Made by a program: the position numbers and the translations under genes
Notes under the pieces: model-generated
The model's database searches: none
Told to the model about the DNA's origin: nothing
Seen by the model: the letters and a program-made list of their open reading frames with translations, nothing else
Shown here: piece after piece, positions 1 through 7,576 of the stretch
How the letters are laid out: each line of letters opens with the position of its first letter
How positions within the stretch are numbered: the stretch's first letter is position 1
Origin: Vulcanimicrobiota bacterium
GTDB taxonomy: Bacteria > Vulcanimicrobiota > Vulcanimicrobiia > Vulcanimicrobiales > Vulcanimicrobiaceae
Length of the DNA: 13,723 bases
Assembly (NCBI GenBank): GCA_030038335.1
Contig: JASHPC010000201.1
Coordinates: 1-13,723, forward strand
Direction: 5' to 3'

Positions 1-1039
1 GGGTTCCCAGTTGCATGCCGGCGCGCCGTTCGAGTACGGCGATGATCATCGCGAGTCGTTGCTGATCGACGTTGTTCGCAAGGCGGCGCGGCGTTCCGAA
101 GCTCGTCTCGCCGACGAGCGCTTGCACTTCGATGAGGACTGGTCTCGAGCCGAGAATCGAAGCGACGATGCACGAGCCGCTCGCGCGTGCGTGCCGCTCG
201 CCGGAGAAGAGCTCTGAAGGATTTGGGACTTCCGCGAGACCGTCGTCGTGCATCGCGAAGACGCAGATCTCGTCGATAGAGCCGAAGCGGTTCTTGTACG
301 CGCGCAGTATGCGGTACTCCCCGTTGACGTCACCTTCGAAGTAGAGCACGGTGTCGACGAGATGTTCGAGCAAGCGGGGACCGGCGATCGCGCCGTCCTT
401 CGTGACGTGACCGACGAGAATTGTCGCGCAGTGATGACGTTTTGCAAAATCCATGAGCGCTTGCGTGCAGTCGCGAACCTGCGCGATGCTGCCGGCATAC
501 GACTCGGATCCGGGAAGCCACACCGTTTGGATCGAGTCGACGATGAGCGCGAGCGGCGCGTTACGCTCTAACCCGTCCAGAACGGCGCGGACGTTCGTCT
601 CGGCCGCAACGAGCACTCCGTCGTCGACGCTGAGTCGCAACGCGCGGAGCTTCACCTGCGCCGCAGACTCTTCGCCGCAGAGATAGACGACGGTTCCGTG
701 GCGAGCGAGGCGTGCTGCGATCTGCAAAGCGAGCGTCGACTTTCCGGCGCCCGGCGCTCCGCCGACGAGCGTGAGACTCCCTGGGACGAATCCGCCACCC
801 AAGAGCGCGTCGAACTCTCGCAACCCGGTGCGGAGGCGTTCAACGCGGCTCTCGTCGATTGCGCGCAGCGGGGTCGGTACGTCGCCGCGGCTCGACGTGC
901 GAACGTTTTTCGATTGCGCGACGGGGAAAGGGCGCTCGTCGAAGGCGTTCCACGTTTCGCATTGCGGGCACCGGCCGAGCCATCGCGCGGACTCGAAGCC
1001 GCAGGCGGAGCAGAAAAAGATCGAGCGCGTCTTTGCCAT
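1..1039 (-). CDS. radA: DNA repair protein RadA, C-terminal part missing (runs off left edge)
   Basis: RadA is a hexameric RecA/DnaB-like ATPase that drives branch migration of recombination intermediates. The minus-strand frame is open from ATG at 1039 to the window edge: 346 codons with no stop, against about 450 for the family, so the end of the Lon-like C-terminal domain is missing. Visible in order: a zinc finger with C10, C13, C24 and C27; Walker A GGAPGAGKST at 93-102; Walker B-like LIVDSIQT at 165-172; VGHVTKDG at 209-216; the RadA signature KNRFG at 249-253; then the start of the Lon-like domain from about residue 290. The Walker A has Ala and Ala where RadA usually has GGDPGIGKST; the catalytic Lys and Ser are intact. 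The start is supported by AAGGA seven bases upstream and by the zinc finger falling right after it. It is divergent from cmk, with 56 bases between the starts. The identification is firm. Confidence 0.95.
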   Translation of the reverse strand, partial: MAKTRSIFFCSACGFESARWLGRCPQCETWNAFDERPFPVAQSKNVRTSSRGDVPTPLRAIDESRVERLRTGLREFDALLGGGFVPGSLTLVGGAPGAGKSTLALQIAARLARHGTVVYLCGEESAAQVKLRALRLSVDDGVLVAAETNVRAVLDGLERNAPLALIVDSIQTVWLPGSESYAGSIAQVRDCTQALMDFAKRHHCATILVGHVTKDGAIAGPRLLEHLVDTVLYFEGDVNGEYRILRAYKNRFGSIDEICVFAMHDDGLAEVPNPSELFSGERHARASGSCIVASILGSRPVLIEVQALVGETSFGTPRRLANNVDQQRLAMIIAVLERRAGMQLGT

Positions 1040-1046
1040 CGCCCTT

Positions 1047-1051
1047 TCCTT
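1047..1051 (-). promoter_or_regulatory. Shine-Dalgarno site of radA
   Basis: On the minus strand AAGGA lies seven bases before the radA ATG, within a purine-rich stretch. It fixes the start at 1039. No clear -35/-10 pair was found in the short divergent gap, so the radA promoter probably lies over the beginning of cmk. Confidence 0.6.
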
Positions 1052-1095
1052 TGCTGAAGTGACTTGCGGCGCCTAGCGCGAATGCCGCGCATCGC

Positions 1096-1737
1096 ATGTC
1101 TGACCTCCCAGCGCTGCACGTCGCCATCGACGGCCCGGCAGCCAGCGGCAAAACGACCGTCGCGCGTCTCTTGGCACGCAGGCTCGACGTCCTCTGCTTG
1201 GACACCGGCGCAATGTACCGCGCCCTCGCGTATCTTGCCCTCGAGACGCAGACCGAAGCCGATAACGAAGCAGCGCTATGCAGACTCTTACTCGCCGGAG
1301 ATCGCGAGATCGATGAGGCCCGGCTGCAGTCAAATGCCGTCAACGCAATTGTGTCGACCGTCGCGGCTCACCCGCGCGTCCGCGAGATGATGGTCGCGCG
1401 GCAGCGTGCCGTCGCAGCACGAGGAGCCGTCGTGATGGCAGGGCGCGACATCGGCACGGTCGTGCTTCCGGATGCTCCGGTCAAGGTGTTTCTGACGGCA
1501 TCGGTGGACGCGCGCGTCGAACGGCGACGCGAACAGCTCGCGCACGCGGGCGTCGACGTCGCCGCACATCGCCTGCGGGAGGAAATCGAGGAACGCGATC
1601 GGCTCGATCGCAGCCGCGCCGTCGCGCCGCTCGTTCCCGCGCGCGACGCGCACGTCATAGACTCCAGCGAGATGACGCCGGACGACGTCGTGAACGAAAT
1701 CGTCGCGCTCGTCACCGCTGCTCGCGCTGCAACGTGA
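1096..1737 (+). CDS. cmk: cytidylate kinase
   Basis: Cytosolic kinase that transfers phosphate from ATP to CMP or dCMP, feeding CDP/dCDP into nucleic acid and CDP-lipid synthesis. The 213-residue protein is a little shorter than the usual 220-230. It shows the P-loop DGPAASGKTT at 12-21, the CMP-binding motif DTGAMYR at 36-42, GRDIGTVV at 116-123, an arginine-rich lid (RVERRREQL, about 135-143), and the closing RDRLDRSRAVAPL and DAHVIDSS motifs typical of Cmk. The ATG at 1096 puts the P-loop close to the N-terminus as expected; no convincing Shine-Dalgarno precedes it. It is the first gene of the rightward cluster and overlaps plsC by four bases (GTGA). cmk next to plsC is a familiar bacterial arrangement. 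Confidence 0.96.
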   Translation: MSDLPALHVAIDGPAASGKTTVARLLARRLDVLCLDTGAMYRALAYLALETQTEADNEAALCRLLLAGDREIDEARLQSNAVNAIVSTVAAHPRVREMMVARQRAVAARGAVVMAGRDIGTVVLPDAPVKVFLTASVDARVERRREQLAHAGVDVAAHRLREEIEERDRLDRSRAVAPLVPARDAHVIDSSEMTPDDVVNEIVALVTAARAAT

Positions 1738-2342
1738 CGTTCTACGGGTTTGCGAAGACCGTCATACGCATAACGGCGCGCGTACTCTGGCGCGCGCGTG
1801 TCGTGGGCGCCGAGAACGTTCCGCTTGACGGTCCGGTCATCGTCGCGTGCAATCACGTCTCGCTGCTCGATCCCCCGGTCCTCGGTGCCTGCTGTCCGCG
1901 CACGGTTCACTACATGGCCAAACGCGAACTCTTTGAAATCCCAGTTCTCGGTCCGATGATACGAGCGCTCAACGCGTACCCGGTGGATCGTCAGGGAAGT
2001 GCAACCGGCGCGATCAAGCGGTCGATTGAAGTGCTGCGAGCTGGGGAGGCCATCGGGATATTTCCTGAAGGCGGACGCAATCTAAGCGGCGACGTTCGGG
2101 CGCGCCAAGGCGTCGCGCTGCTTGCGTCCCTCGTCTCGGCCCCCGTCGTACCGGCGGCGATTCTCGGAAGCGCTCGCGCGTTGCGCGGCGCTCGGATTAC
2201 GGTCGTCTTCGGGCGTCCAATACGCTTCGAATCTGGCCGGAAAGCAACGCGAGACGACTTGGCGAAGTTCACCGCCTCCGTGATGGAAGAGATACGCGCG
2301 CTCTCTGGGAGCGTCACTAGCGCAGGGCCTTTTTGCGCGTGA
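1734..2342 (+). CDS. plsC: 1-acyl-sn-glycerol-3-phosphate acyltransferase
   Basis: Membrane-associated acyltransferase that adds the second acyl chain to lysophosphatidic acid, giving phosphatidic acid. The 202-residue protein has the catalytic block NHVSLLDP at 40-47 (His41, Asp46), block II AKRELFEIPVLG at 62-73, NAYPVDR at 80-86 and block III FPEGGRN at 110-116. Block III usually reads FPEGTRS, so Gly114 is a mild deviation; the Glu and Arg are kept. The N-terminal 30 residues are hydrophobic and basic and probably sit on the membrane. The GTG start overlaps the cmk stop (GTGA), which implies translational coupling, and no separate ribosome binding site is visible. Its 3' end overlaps the next gene in the same way. 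It would use acyl groups supplied by the PlsX/Fak genes further right in the window. Confidence 0.94.
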   Translation: MTFYGFAKTVIRITARVLWRARVVGAENVPLDGPVIVACNHVSLLDPPVLGACCPRTVHYMAKRELFEIPVLGPMIRALNAYPVDRQGSATGAIKRSIEVLRAGEAIGIFPEGGRNLSGDVRARQGVALLASLVSAPVVPAAILGSARALRGARITVVFGRPIRFESGRKATRDDLAKFTASVMEEIRALSGSVTSAGPFCA

Positions 2343-5300
2343 GGCGCTGGCCGCTCCCGGCGATCCTTGGCGCCGGTCTCGTTCTTCGTCTCGCGTATCT
2401 TCACGCGCCGGGATTCCCCAACGACATTGCGGCGTTCGAGGCATGGGCGCTGACACTCGTCGCGCACGGGCTCAGCGGTTTTTACTCGTCGACGAACTTC
2501 CTCGACTATCCGCCGGGATATTTCTATATCTTGGGTGCGGTCGGCTGGCTGTGGGCGCACGTCTTCGGGACGGCGCACGATCCCGGATACGTCGCGCTCT
2601 CGATGCTCGTCAAGCTCCCCGGCGTGCTCTTCGATCTCGGTCTGGGAGTCCTGATCTACAATATCGCCCGCCGATTTGGATCGGAAAGCTTCGCGCTGGG
2701 CGCTGCGGCGCTCTACGTCATCAATCCCGCAGTGATCTTCGTCTCCGCGATCTGGGGTCAGGTCGACTCGATCGCGTGCTTCTTCGCACTCTTTGCGGTA
2801 TACGCGCTTCTGCGCAGCGACGACTACGAAAAGCCCGGACCGGCGACCTGGTGGATCGTAGCAGGCTGGCTCTCATTCTCGTACTCGCTGCTCGTTAAGC
2901 CGCAAGCAACTGTCATACTGCCGCTGCTCGTCGCTTTCGCGTTCACGAGTTCCGCTCGCAGAGCACTGCGCCTACGGGCGACTGGGACGGGCATCGTCGC
3001 CGCGATTGTCCTCGCGGCGATTCTCGTCGAACCGTTCCATCCCGGGAGTCCCGTCGCGGGGCTCGTGTGGCTCGTGCAGAGACTCGTCTACGGAACGAGC
3101 GTCTATCCGTTCAACTCGATCAATGCCTTCAACGTGTGGGTCATTCACGTTCCATGGGGCACCGGCTCGTTCTGGCAACCCGATAGTCAGTCGATTCTCG
3201 GGCTCGCTCAGGCAACGTGGGGCATCATTCTCGTCGCCGTTGCAGTCGCGCTCGTCGTGTGGCGCTACGTCCAAGTGAAGACGCCGCAGGCGTTGCTCGA
3301 GAGTTGTGCCGTCGCTCTGCTCGCATTCTTCATGCTCGCGACGCGCATGCACGAACGCTACATCTACGACGGAGTCGTCTTCGTCATCGCTTGTCTTCCG
3401 CTCGCGAAGCGATATCTCTGGTGCGCGCTCGTCCTCACGCTCGTCTTCTGGCTGAACCTGCTCTATGCGTACGAGTACATAGCGCTCGTAACGTCGCATG
3501 CTGCGAGCACCGCGAACAGCATGAACCTTTGGGGAAACGTGACGACGGTGCTCGCCGTCGCGAACGTCGTGACGTTCTTCTATCTCGGGTACGTCTACTT
3601 GGGGGGCGTGGGTGACGAAGAGCCGAGCGCCTCGAGTTTTTCGCTCTCGGAATGGCTGGGAGGCTTCTTCGGGCGCGTTCGCGCGTGGTTCGATCCTGGA
3701 GAAGGCTTAACCGCATTTCGGAAGCCGCACGATTACATCGTCATGTGGACGCTTGGGATCGCGAGCTTCGTGCTCTCGCTCGGGATTCCGCACTGGTACT
3801 GGACGCCGACGGGTACGGAGTGCTGGACGGTGGAGACCGGCGGTGCGCAACACTGCGGCATCTTCGACGAGACGTACTTCGGACGCGCGGCCGAAGAGTA
3901 TCTGAAGAACATGCGGATCTACGAGAACACGCATCCGCCGCTCTCGAAGTTGCTGATCACGTTCTCGACGATGCTCTTCGGCGGCTTGCCGAAGGGACAC
4001 GGACTCGGCGGCTGGACGTTCCTCAACGCGATCTTAGGCCATTTCAGCAACGGCGACAATCCGGCGGGATGGCGATTCCTCGACGTCGTCTTCGGCGCGC
4101 TCGTCGTGATGTTGCTCTATGCGTTCGCGAGACGGATCATGCGGAGTACCGCATGGGCTGCGGTAGCGACGGGATTTCTCATCTTCGACGGCATGCACTA
4201 CGTGCAGTCTCGCATCGCGACGCCAGAGGGATTCGTCATCTTTTTCTCTCTCGCTGCGGTGTACGCGTTCTACCGCTTTTGGATCTCGTCGCAGACGGAG
4301 GAGCGCAGGCACGTCGACGTTCCACCGCGCGTGCTTTGGGTCGGCGCCCTCGTTTCGGTGGCGTGCGGCGTCGTCGCGATGCTGCTCTTCGACGTCTTGC
4401 AGCATTACGTGCTCCAGTGGCCGTGGTTCGTTGCATGGATGGGCGTCGACGTCACGCACGGACCGGGAGCCCTTTACGTCTGCAGCGCCTATTTCGCATG
4501 CGGTTTCTATCTGCTTTTCCGCTACGTGTACTTGCCGCGCGCATACGGCGACGGCTTGCGCGAGCTCACCTTTCCCGATGGTTCGTACGCGCTCGAAGGC
4601 GCCGGCGAGACGCAGATGCATACGGTCGACGGCGGAACGGTGGGAAAGGGCAAGGCGAAACGCGGGGCGCTTACGCAGAGTAAGGGCGGCGGCCTCGTCT
4701 ACTCGGGCGATGACGTAGAGATTACGTACCAGAGCGATCGCGTAACGTACGAGACGCCCGCTGGGAGCGGAGTCTATACCGGCACCTCCGTCACTACCGA
4801 AGACCACGTCGAAGACGCGACGCAGGCTCGTCGTTGGCTCTTGCTTTTCACGCTCGCGCTCGGGGCGCTCGTCAGTACGAAGTGGTACGGCGTCATGGGG
4901 TTCGGCGTGAGCTTCCTGTTGCTGATCCTCGTTTGGCTGCAGCGCTATCTCATCAAGGGTCGCCCGGCGGTTTGGGGCAATCCGCGCGGTTATCGCCTCG
5001 ACGGCGCGCTCGTTACGATCGTCTTCGTCGCAATGACCGTGTACGGGCTCGTCTGGATTCCGGACATGGCGCGACAGTCGCCCGATCCCAACGAAATCCA
5101 TAACGTCAACGACGTCGTGCTGCGCCAGTACAGCATGTACGACTACCACTCCACGCTTCGCGCTACGCATCCGTACTCGTCCAAATGGTTCGAGTGGCCG
5201 TTCGACTACGTTCCCGTCGCGTACTATTACGTCGATCAGCGCAGCCAGGATCACGTTCACGCAAACCCGGATCAGAAGTGCTGCATCTACGAGATCACGT

Positions 5301-5737
5301 CCATGCCGAATCCATTCCTTCTTTGGTTCGGCGTGTTCTGCGTACCGATCGTCGGCATTCTCGCTTGGCGCGAACGAAACAAGGCCTACGCGCTGCTCGT
5401 CGTGACCTATCTCTTGCAATGGCTGCCATGGGCGAAATCTCCGCGCCTCGCATGGGAGTATCACTTTTACGTGAACATCCCGCTCATCTGTCTCTGCAAT
5501 GCGATCGTCATGCAGCGCGTCTGGCAGATGGTCGGCGCGCGGAAGGGCCGCACCGCCGCCGAACGCAGCGACGCGCGTCTCGTTGCGTTTCTCACGAGAG
5601 GTGCCGTCGTCGCGGTTGGTTGCGCGATCGTCGCAGCGTTCGTGTTTTTCTTCCCCATCCTCTCGGCGTGGCCGATCTCGTACGATGCGTGGCACGCGCG
5701 CATGTGGCTCCCGACGTGGATCATCGGGCCGGGTTAA
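2339..5737 (+). CDS. two-module GT-C membrane glycosyltransferase: N-terminal ALG6/8-like module fused to a protein O-mannosyltransferase (PMT) module
   Basis: Polytopic membrane protein of 1132 residues, more than twice the size of a usual bacterial PMT. Residues 1 to about 430 form a multi-spanning GT-C module with an early acidic motif (PNDIAAFEAW, Asp29), DYPPGY at 56-61, WGQVDS at 139-144 and TRMHERY at 335-341; the last two recall ALG6/ALG8-like and related bacterial integral membrane glycosyltransferases. A charged linker (about 430-460) leads to a PMT module: FDETYF with Asp510-Glu511 (expected catalytic acid and sugar-phosphate site), HPPLSK at 532-537, STKWYG, SSKWFEWPF and a C-terminal LQWLPWAKSPR block. 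Cys495, Cys506, Cys981 and Cys982 lie in predicted outer loops. A non-membrane insert at about 741-830 interrupts the PMT module. Likely role: sugar transfer from a polyprenyl phosphate to exported proteins or another glycan; sugar and acceptor are unknown. GTG at 2339 (GTGA overlap with plsC) is preferred over TTG at 2333, since cmk/plsC uses the same junction. Confidence 0.85.
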   Translation: MRRWPLPAILGAGLVLRLAYLHAPGFPNDIAAFEAWALTLVAHGLSGFYSSTNFLDYPPGYFYILGAVGWLWAHVFGTAHDPGYVALSMLVKLPGVLFDLGLGVLIYNIARRFGSESFALGAAALYVINPAVIFVSAIWGQVDSIACFFALFAVYALLRSDDYEKPGPATWWIVAGWLSFSYSLLVKPQATVILPLLVAFAFTSSARRALRLRATGTGIVAAIVLAAILVEPFHPGSPVAGLVWLVQRLVYGTSVYPFNSINAFNVWVIHVPWGTGSFWQPDSQSILGLAQATWGIILVAVAVALVVWRYVQVKTPQALLESCAVALLAFFMLATRMHERYIYDGVVFVIACLPLAKRYLWCALVLTLVFWLNLLYAYEYIALVTSHAASTANSMNLWGNVTTVLAVANVVTFFYLGYVYLGGVGDEEPSASSFSLSEWLGGFFGRVRAWFDPGEGLTAFRKPHDYIVMWTLGIASFVLSLGIPHWYWTPTGTECWTVETGGAQHCGIFDETYFGRAAEEYLKNMRIYENTHPPLSKLLITFSTMLFGGLPKGHGLGGWTFLNAILGHFSNGDNPAGWRFLDVVFGALVVMLLYAFARRIMRSTAWAAVATGFLIFDGMHYVQSRIATPEGFVIFFSLAAVYAFYRFWISSQTEERRHVDVPPRVLWVGALVSVACGVVAMLLFDVLQHYVLQWPWFVAWMGVDVTHGPGALYVCSAYFACGFYLLFRYVYLPRAYGDGLRELTFPDGSYALEGAGETQMHTVDGGTVGKGKAKRGALTQSKGGGLVYSGDDVEITYQSDRVTYETPAGSGVYTGTSVTTEDHVEDATQARRWLLLFTLALGALVSTKWYGVMGFGVSFLLLILVWLQRYLIKGRPAVWGNPRGYRLDGALVTIVFVAMTVYGLVWIPDMARQSPDPNEIHNVNDVVLRQYSMYDYHSTLRATHPYSSKWFEWPFDYVPVAYYYVDQRSQDHVHANPDQKCCIYEITSMPNPFLLWFGVFCVPIVGILAWRERNKAYALLVVTYLLQWLPWAKSPRLAWEYHFYVNIPLICLCNAIVMQRVWQMVGARKGRTAAERSDARLVAFLTRGAVVAVGCAIVAAFVFFFPILSAWPISYDAWHARMWLPTWIIGPG

Positions 5738-5740
5738 CGT

Positions 5741-5754
5741 GCGGGGCTCCCCGC
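5741..5754 (+). other. short perfect inverted repeat between the glycosyltransferase gene and yebC
   Basis: GCGGGG-CT-CCCCGC sits three bases after the glycosyltransferase stop codon, in the only real gap of the left cluster. As RNA it would form a five-pair stem with a four-base loop. No T-run follows, so it is not a standard intrinsic terminator; it could be a weak pause, an mRNA 3'-end stabiliser or chance in GC-rich DNA. The 42-base gap shows no clear promoter and no good Shine-Dalgarno for yebC. Confidence 0.3.
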
Positions 5755-5779
5755 GGGTCGAGGCGAAGCCCCTGCGTGC

Positions 5780-6529
5780 ATGTCGGGCCACTCCAAGTTT
5801 CATAACATCAAGCTTCGGAAGGGAAAGGCCGACGCGCAGCGCGGCGCGCTCTTCACGAAGCTGAGCAAGGAGATCATTGTCGCCGCGCGCTCCGGTTCGA
5901 GCGATCCCGAGGCGAACTATCGCCTCAAGGTAGCCGTGGAAAAAGCGCGCGAGAGCAATATGCCGCGGGAGAACGTCAAGCGCGCGATTGCTCGCGCGGC
6001 CGGGCAGTCGGACGCGGCTGCGATCGAAGAGTTGCGTTACGAAGGATACGGTCCGCACGGTATCGCGGTCATCGTCGACGCCGCAACGGACAATCGCAAT
6101 CGCACGGCCGGCGAACTCCGCTTTCTGTTTTCCAAACAGGGCGGCACGCTCGGCGAGAGCGGCAGCGTTGCATGGATGTTCGACCCGTTCGGCTTCATCG
6201 AAATCAATCCAAAGGGACGATCGGAGGAGGGATTGACAGAAGACGTTCTCGTCGAGGGCGTCGAGGATCTCGAATACGATCCGGACGAGGCGACGGTCTA
6301 CACGCAGCCCGCCGCGCTCGCCGCCGTGCGCGACGCCTTACGCGAGCGCGGACTCGTCGTCAGGGACGCGTACTTAGGGATGCGTGCGAAAAACAAGCTC
6401 GAGCTGCATGGATCGGCGTTGCAGCAGACGTTGACGTTCTTAGAGACGCTCGACGAGCATGAAGATGTACAGCGTATCTTCAGCACGCTCGACATTTCGG
6501 AAGCCGCTGTTGCCGAAGCGCTTGCGTAA
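5780..6529 (+). CDS. yebC: YebC/PmpR (TACO1) family protein
   Basis: Member of the widespread YebC family, long annotated as transcriptional regulators and more recently linked to translation, including relief of ribosome stalling at proline stretches; which role holds here cannot be read from sequence. At 249 residues it has family length. The N-terminal signature is present (MSGHSKF, then NIKLRKGKADAQRG and FTKLSKEI), followed by the conserved DNRNRTAGELR and GGTLGESGSVAWMF blocks and an acidic second half. Residue 7 is Phe where the family almost always has Trp (MSGHSKW). The ATG is fixed by that signature; the upstream Shine-Dalgarno is poor. The next gene starts directly after the TAA. 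In many genomes yebC neighbours ruvC/ruvA; here it lies between a membrane glycosyltransferase and a PASTA protein. Confidence 0.95.
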   Translation: MSGHSKFHNIKLRKGKADAQRGALFTKLSKEIIVAARSGSSDPEANYRLKVAVEKARESNMPRENVKRAIARAAGQSDAAAIEELRYEGYGPHGIAVIVDAATDNRNRTAGELRFLFSKQGGTLGESGSVAWMFDPFGFIEINPKGRSEEGLTEDVLVEGVEDLEYDPDEATVYTQPAALAAVRDALRERGLVVRDAYLGMRAKNKLELHGSALQQTLTFLETLDEHEDVQRIFSTLDISEAAVAEALA

Positions 6530-7576
6530 GTGAGTCAAAATCGCACGAACGGTCAGCGCGACTGGATATTCACCGTCGTGCTCGTCTGCTTCGTCGCAGT
6601 CGTCGTGTGGTTCGGACACGCGATCCACGATTTTCTCGTTCCACCGTCGAGCACGGTGAGCGTTCCTTCGCTTTCGGGTGAAGCTGTTGCCGACGCGAAC
6701 GCGCAACTATCACGGCTCGGACTGACGTCGCAGATCGTCGAGCGCATCACGAGCGACCAGTATCCCGCGGGAACCGTCGTCAACCAGCAGCCGGTTGCGG
6801 GCGCGCAGGTCCGGCCGGGCCGGCAGATATCGCTCGTGGTCAGCTCGGGCATCGTCGAGCGATCCATGCCTGATCTGCGCTATCAGTCGATGCGCGAGGT
6901 GGGACTCGATCTTTCGCGCGCGCACCTGCAGCTTGGAACGATCTCCTATCAGCGCAGCGACGTCGTACCCGATGGGCACGTCATCTCTCAACGGCCCGAT
7001 CCGCTCGCGAACGTAACGGAAGGCCAGGTCGTGAACCTCGTCGTCAGTCGCGGCGGCGCTTCGACGCTGCGTGTGCCGAACTTCGTCGGCATGAACGTCG
7101 ACGGGGCGAGGGCACTTGCCGAAAAAAGCGGCATCAAGCTCGGCCAGGTCGTTTGGACGCCGCTTGGCGCGTCGGGTCCGGCACACGGCATGGTCGCGCG
7201 CCAGCAACCCGACCCGGGAACGACGATCGCGTCCTTCCAACCGGTCTCGTTGCAAGTCAGCGCGGGGCCCCTCGAGTCGGGATACATTCTCCGGCAGGTA
7301 CACTTGCTCGCGTCGGTGCCCGTTCCGGACAATCTGCGTCCGGATCAGCAGATTCACGTGCGGCTCGTGGTACACGACGCGACCGGAGCGTGGAACCTGT
7401 ACGACGCATACGCGCAGCCGGGCCAAAAGCTCGACTTCACCGTGACGGCGCTTGGGACGTCGGTCGTGGATATGTACGCCGACAACGTTCTCGTCGGCGA
7501 AACGCGACTTGGCGTCGAGCCGCCGAACGTCTACGGGCGTCCTTCGCCGTCACCCGTTGAAAGCGCGCACGGATGA
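6530..7576 (+). CDS. membrane-anchored triple-PASTA protein without kinase or transpeptidase domain
   Basis: Protein of 348 residues with a short cytoplasmic tail (1-11), one transmembrane helix (about 13-32) and an external part of three PASTA repeats at about 42-107, 110-175 and 179-246. Each repeat has the pattern VPxLxG/VPNFVG, an Ala/Leu-rich helix, then QQP or QRP and a closing LVVS or LQVS strand. PASTA domains bind peptidoglycan or muropeptides in PrkC/PknB kinases and some PBPs. The C-terminal 100 residues look like a beta domain (VRLVVHDATG, then VVDMYADN) resembling the tail beyond the PASTA repeats in clostridial PrkC-type kinases, ending in a Pro/Ser-rich tail. There is no kinase or transpeptidase domain, so it is probably a cell-wall sensor or a partner of a kinase encoded elsewhere. 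The start is GTG directly after the yebC TAA; the end overlaps rpe by four bases. Confidence 0.85.
   Translation: MSQNRTNGQRDWIFTVVLVCFVAVVVWFGHAIHDFLVPPSSTVSVPSLSGEAVADANAQLSRLGLTSQIVERITSDQYPAGTVVNQQPVAGAQVRPGRQISLVVSSGIVERSMPDLRYQSMREVGLDLSRAHLQLGTISYQRSDVVPDGHVISQRPDPLANVTEGQVVNLVVSRGGASTLRVPNFVGMNVDGARALAEKSGIKLGQVVWTPLGASGPAHGMVARQQPDPGTTIASFQPVSLQVSAGPLESGYILRQVHLLASVPVPDNLRPDQQIHVRLVVHDATGAWNLYDAYAQPGQKLDFTVTALGTSVVDMYADNVLVGETRLGVEPPNVYGRPSPSPVESAHG

Noticed and set aside
1051..1079. Possible cmk promoter, TTGCTG and TAGCGC with 17-base spacing
   Set aside because: The -10 matches the consensus at only two of six positions, and the region overlaps the radA ribosome binding site. Not strong enough to call.
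2333..2338. TTG at 2333 as start of the glycosyltransferase
   Set aside because: GTG six bases later gives a GTGA overlap with the plsC stop, the same junction as cmk/plsC, and loses only two residues. TTG remains possible.
3652..4683. Open frame of 343 codons on the plus strand inside the glycosyltransferase gene in another frame
   Set aside because: Arg-rich out-of-frame translation with no ribosome binding site; the main frame carries the PMT motifs throughout.
5741..5754. Intrinsic terminator after the glycosyltransferase gene
   Set aside because: The stem is present but is followed by mixed GC-rich sequence with no T-run, and yebC starts only 25 bases later.
4034..6058. Open frame of 674 codons on the minus strand, antisense to the glycosyltransferase and yebC
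   Set aside because: It is charged and Arg-rich with no recognisable domain, and it lies opposite two genes with clear family motifs. Long antisense frames are expected in GC-rich codon usage.
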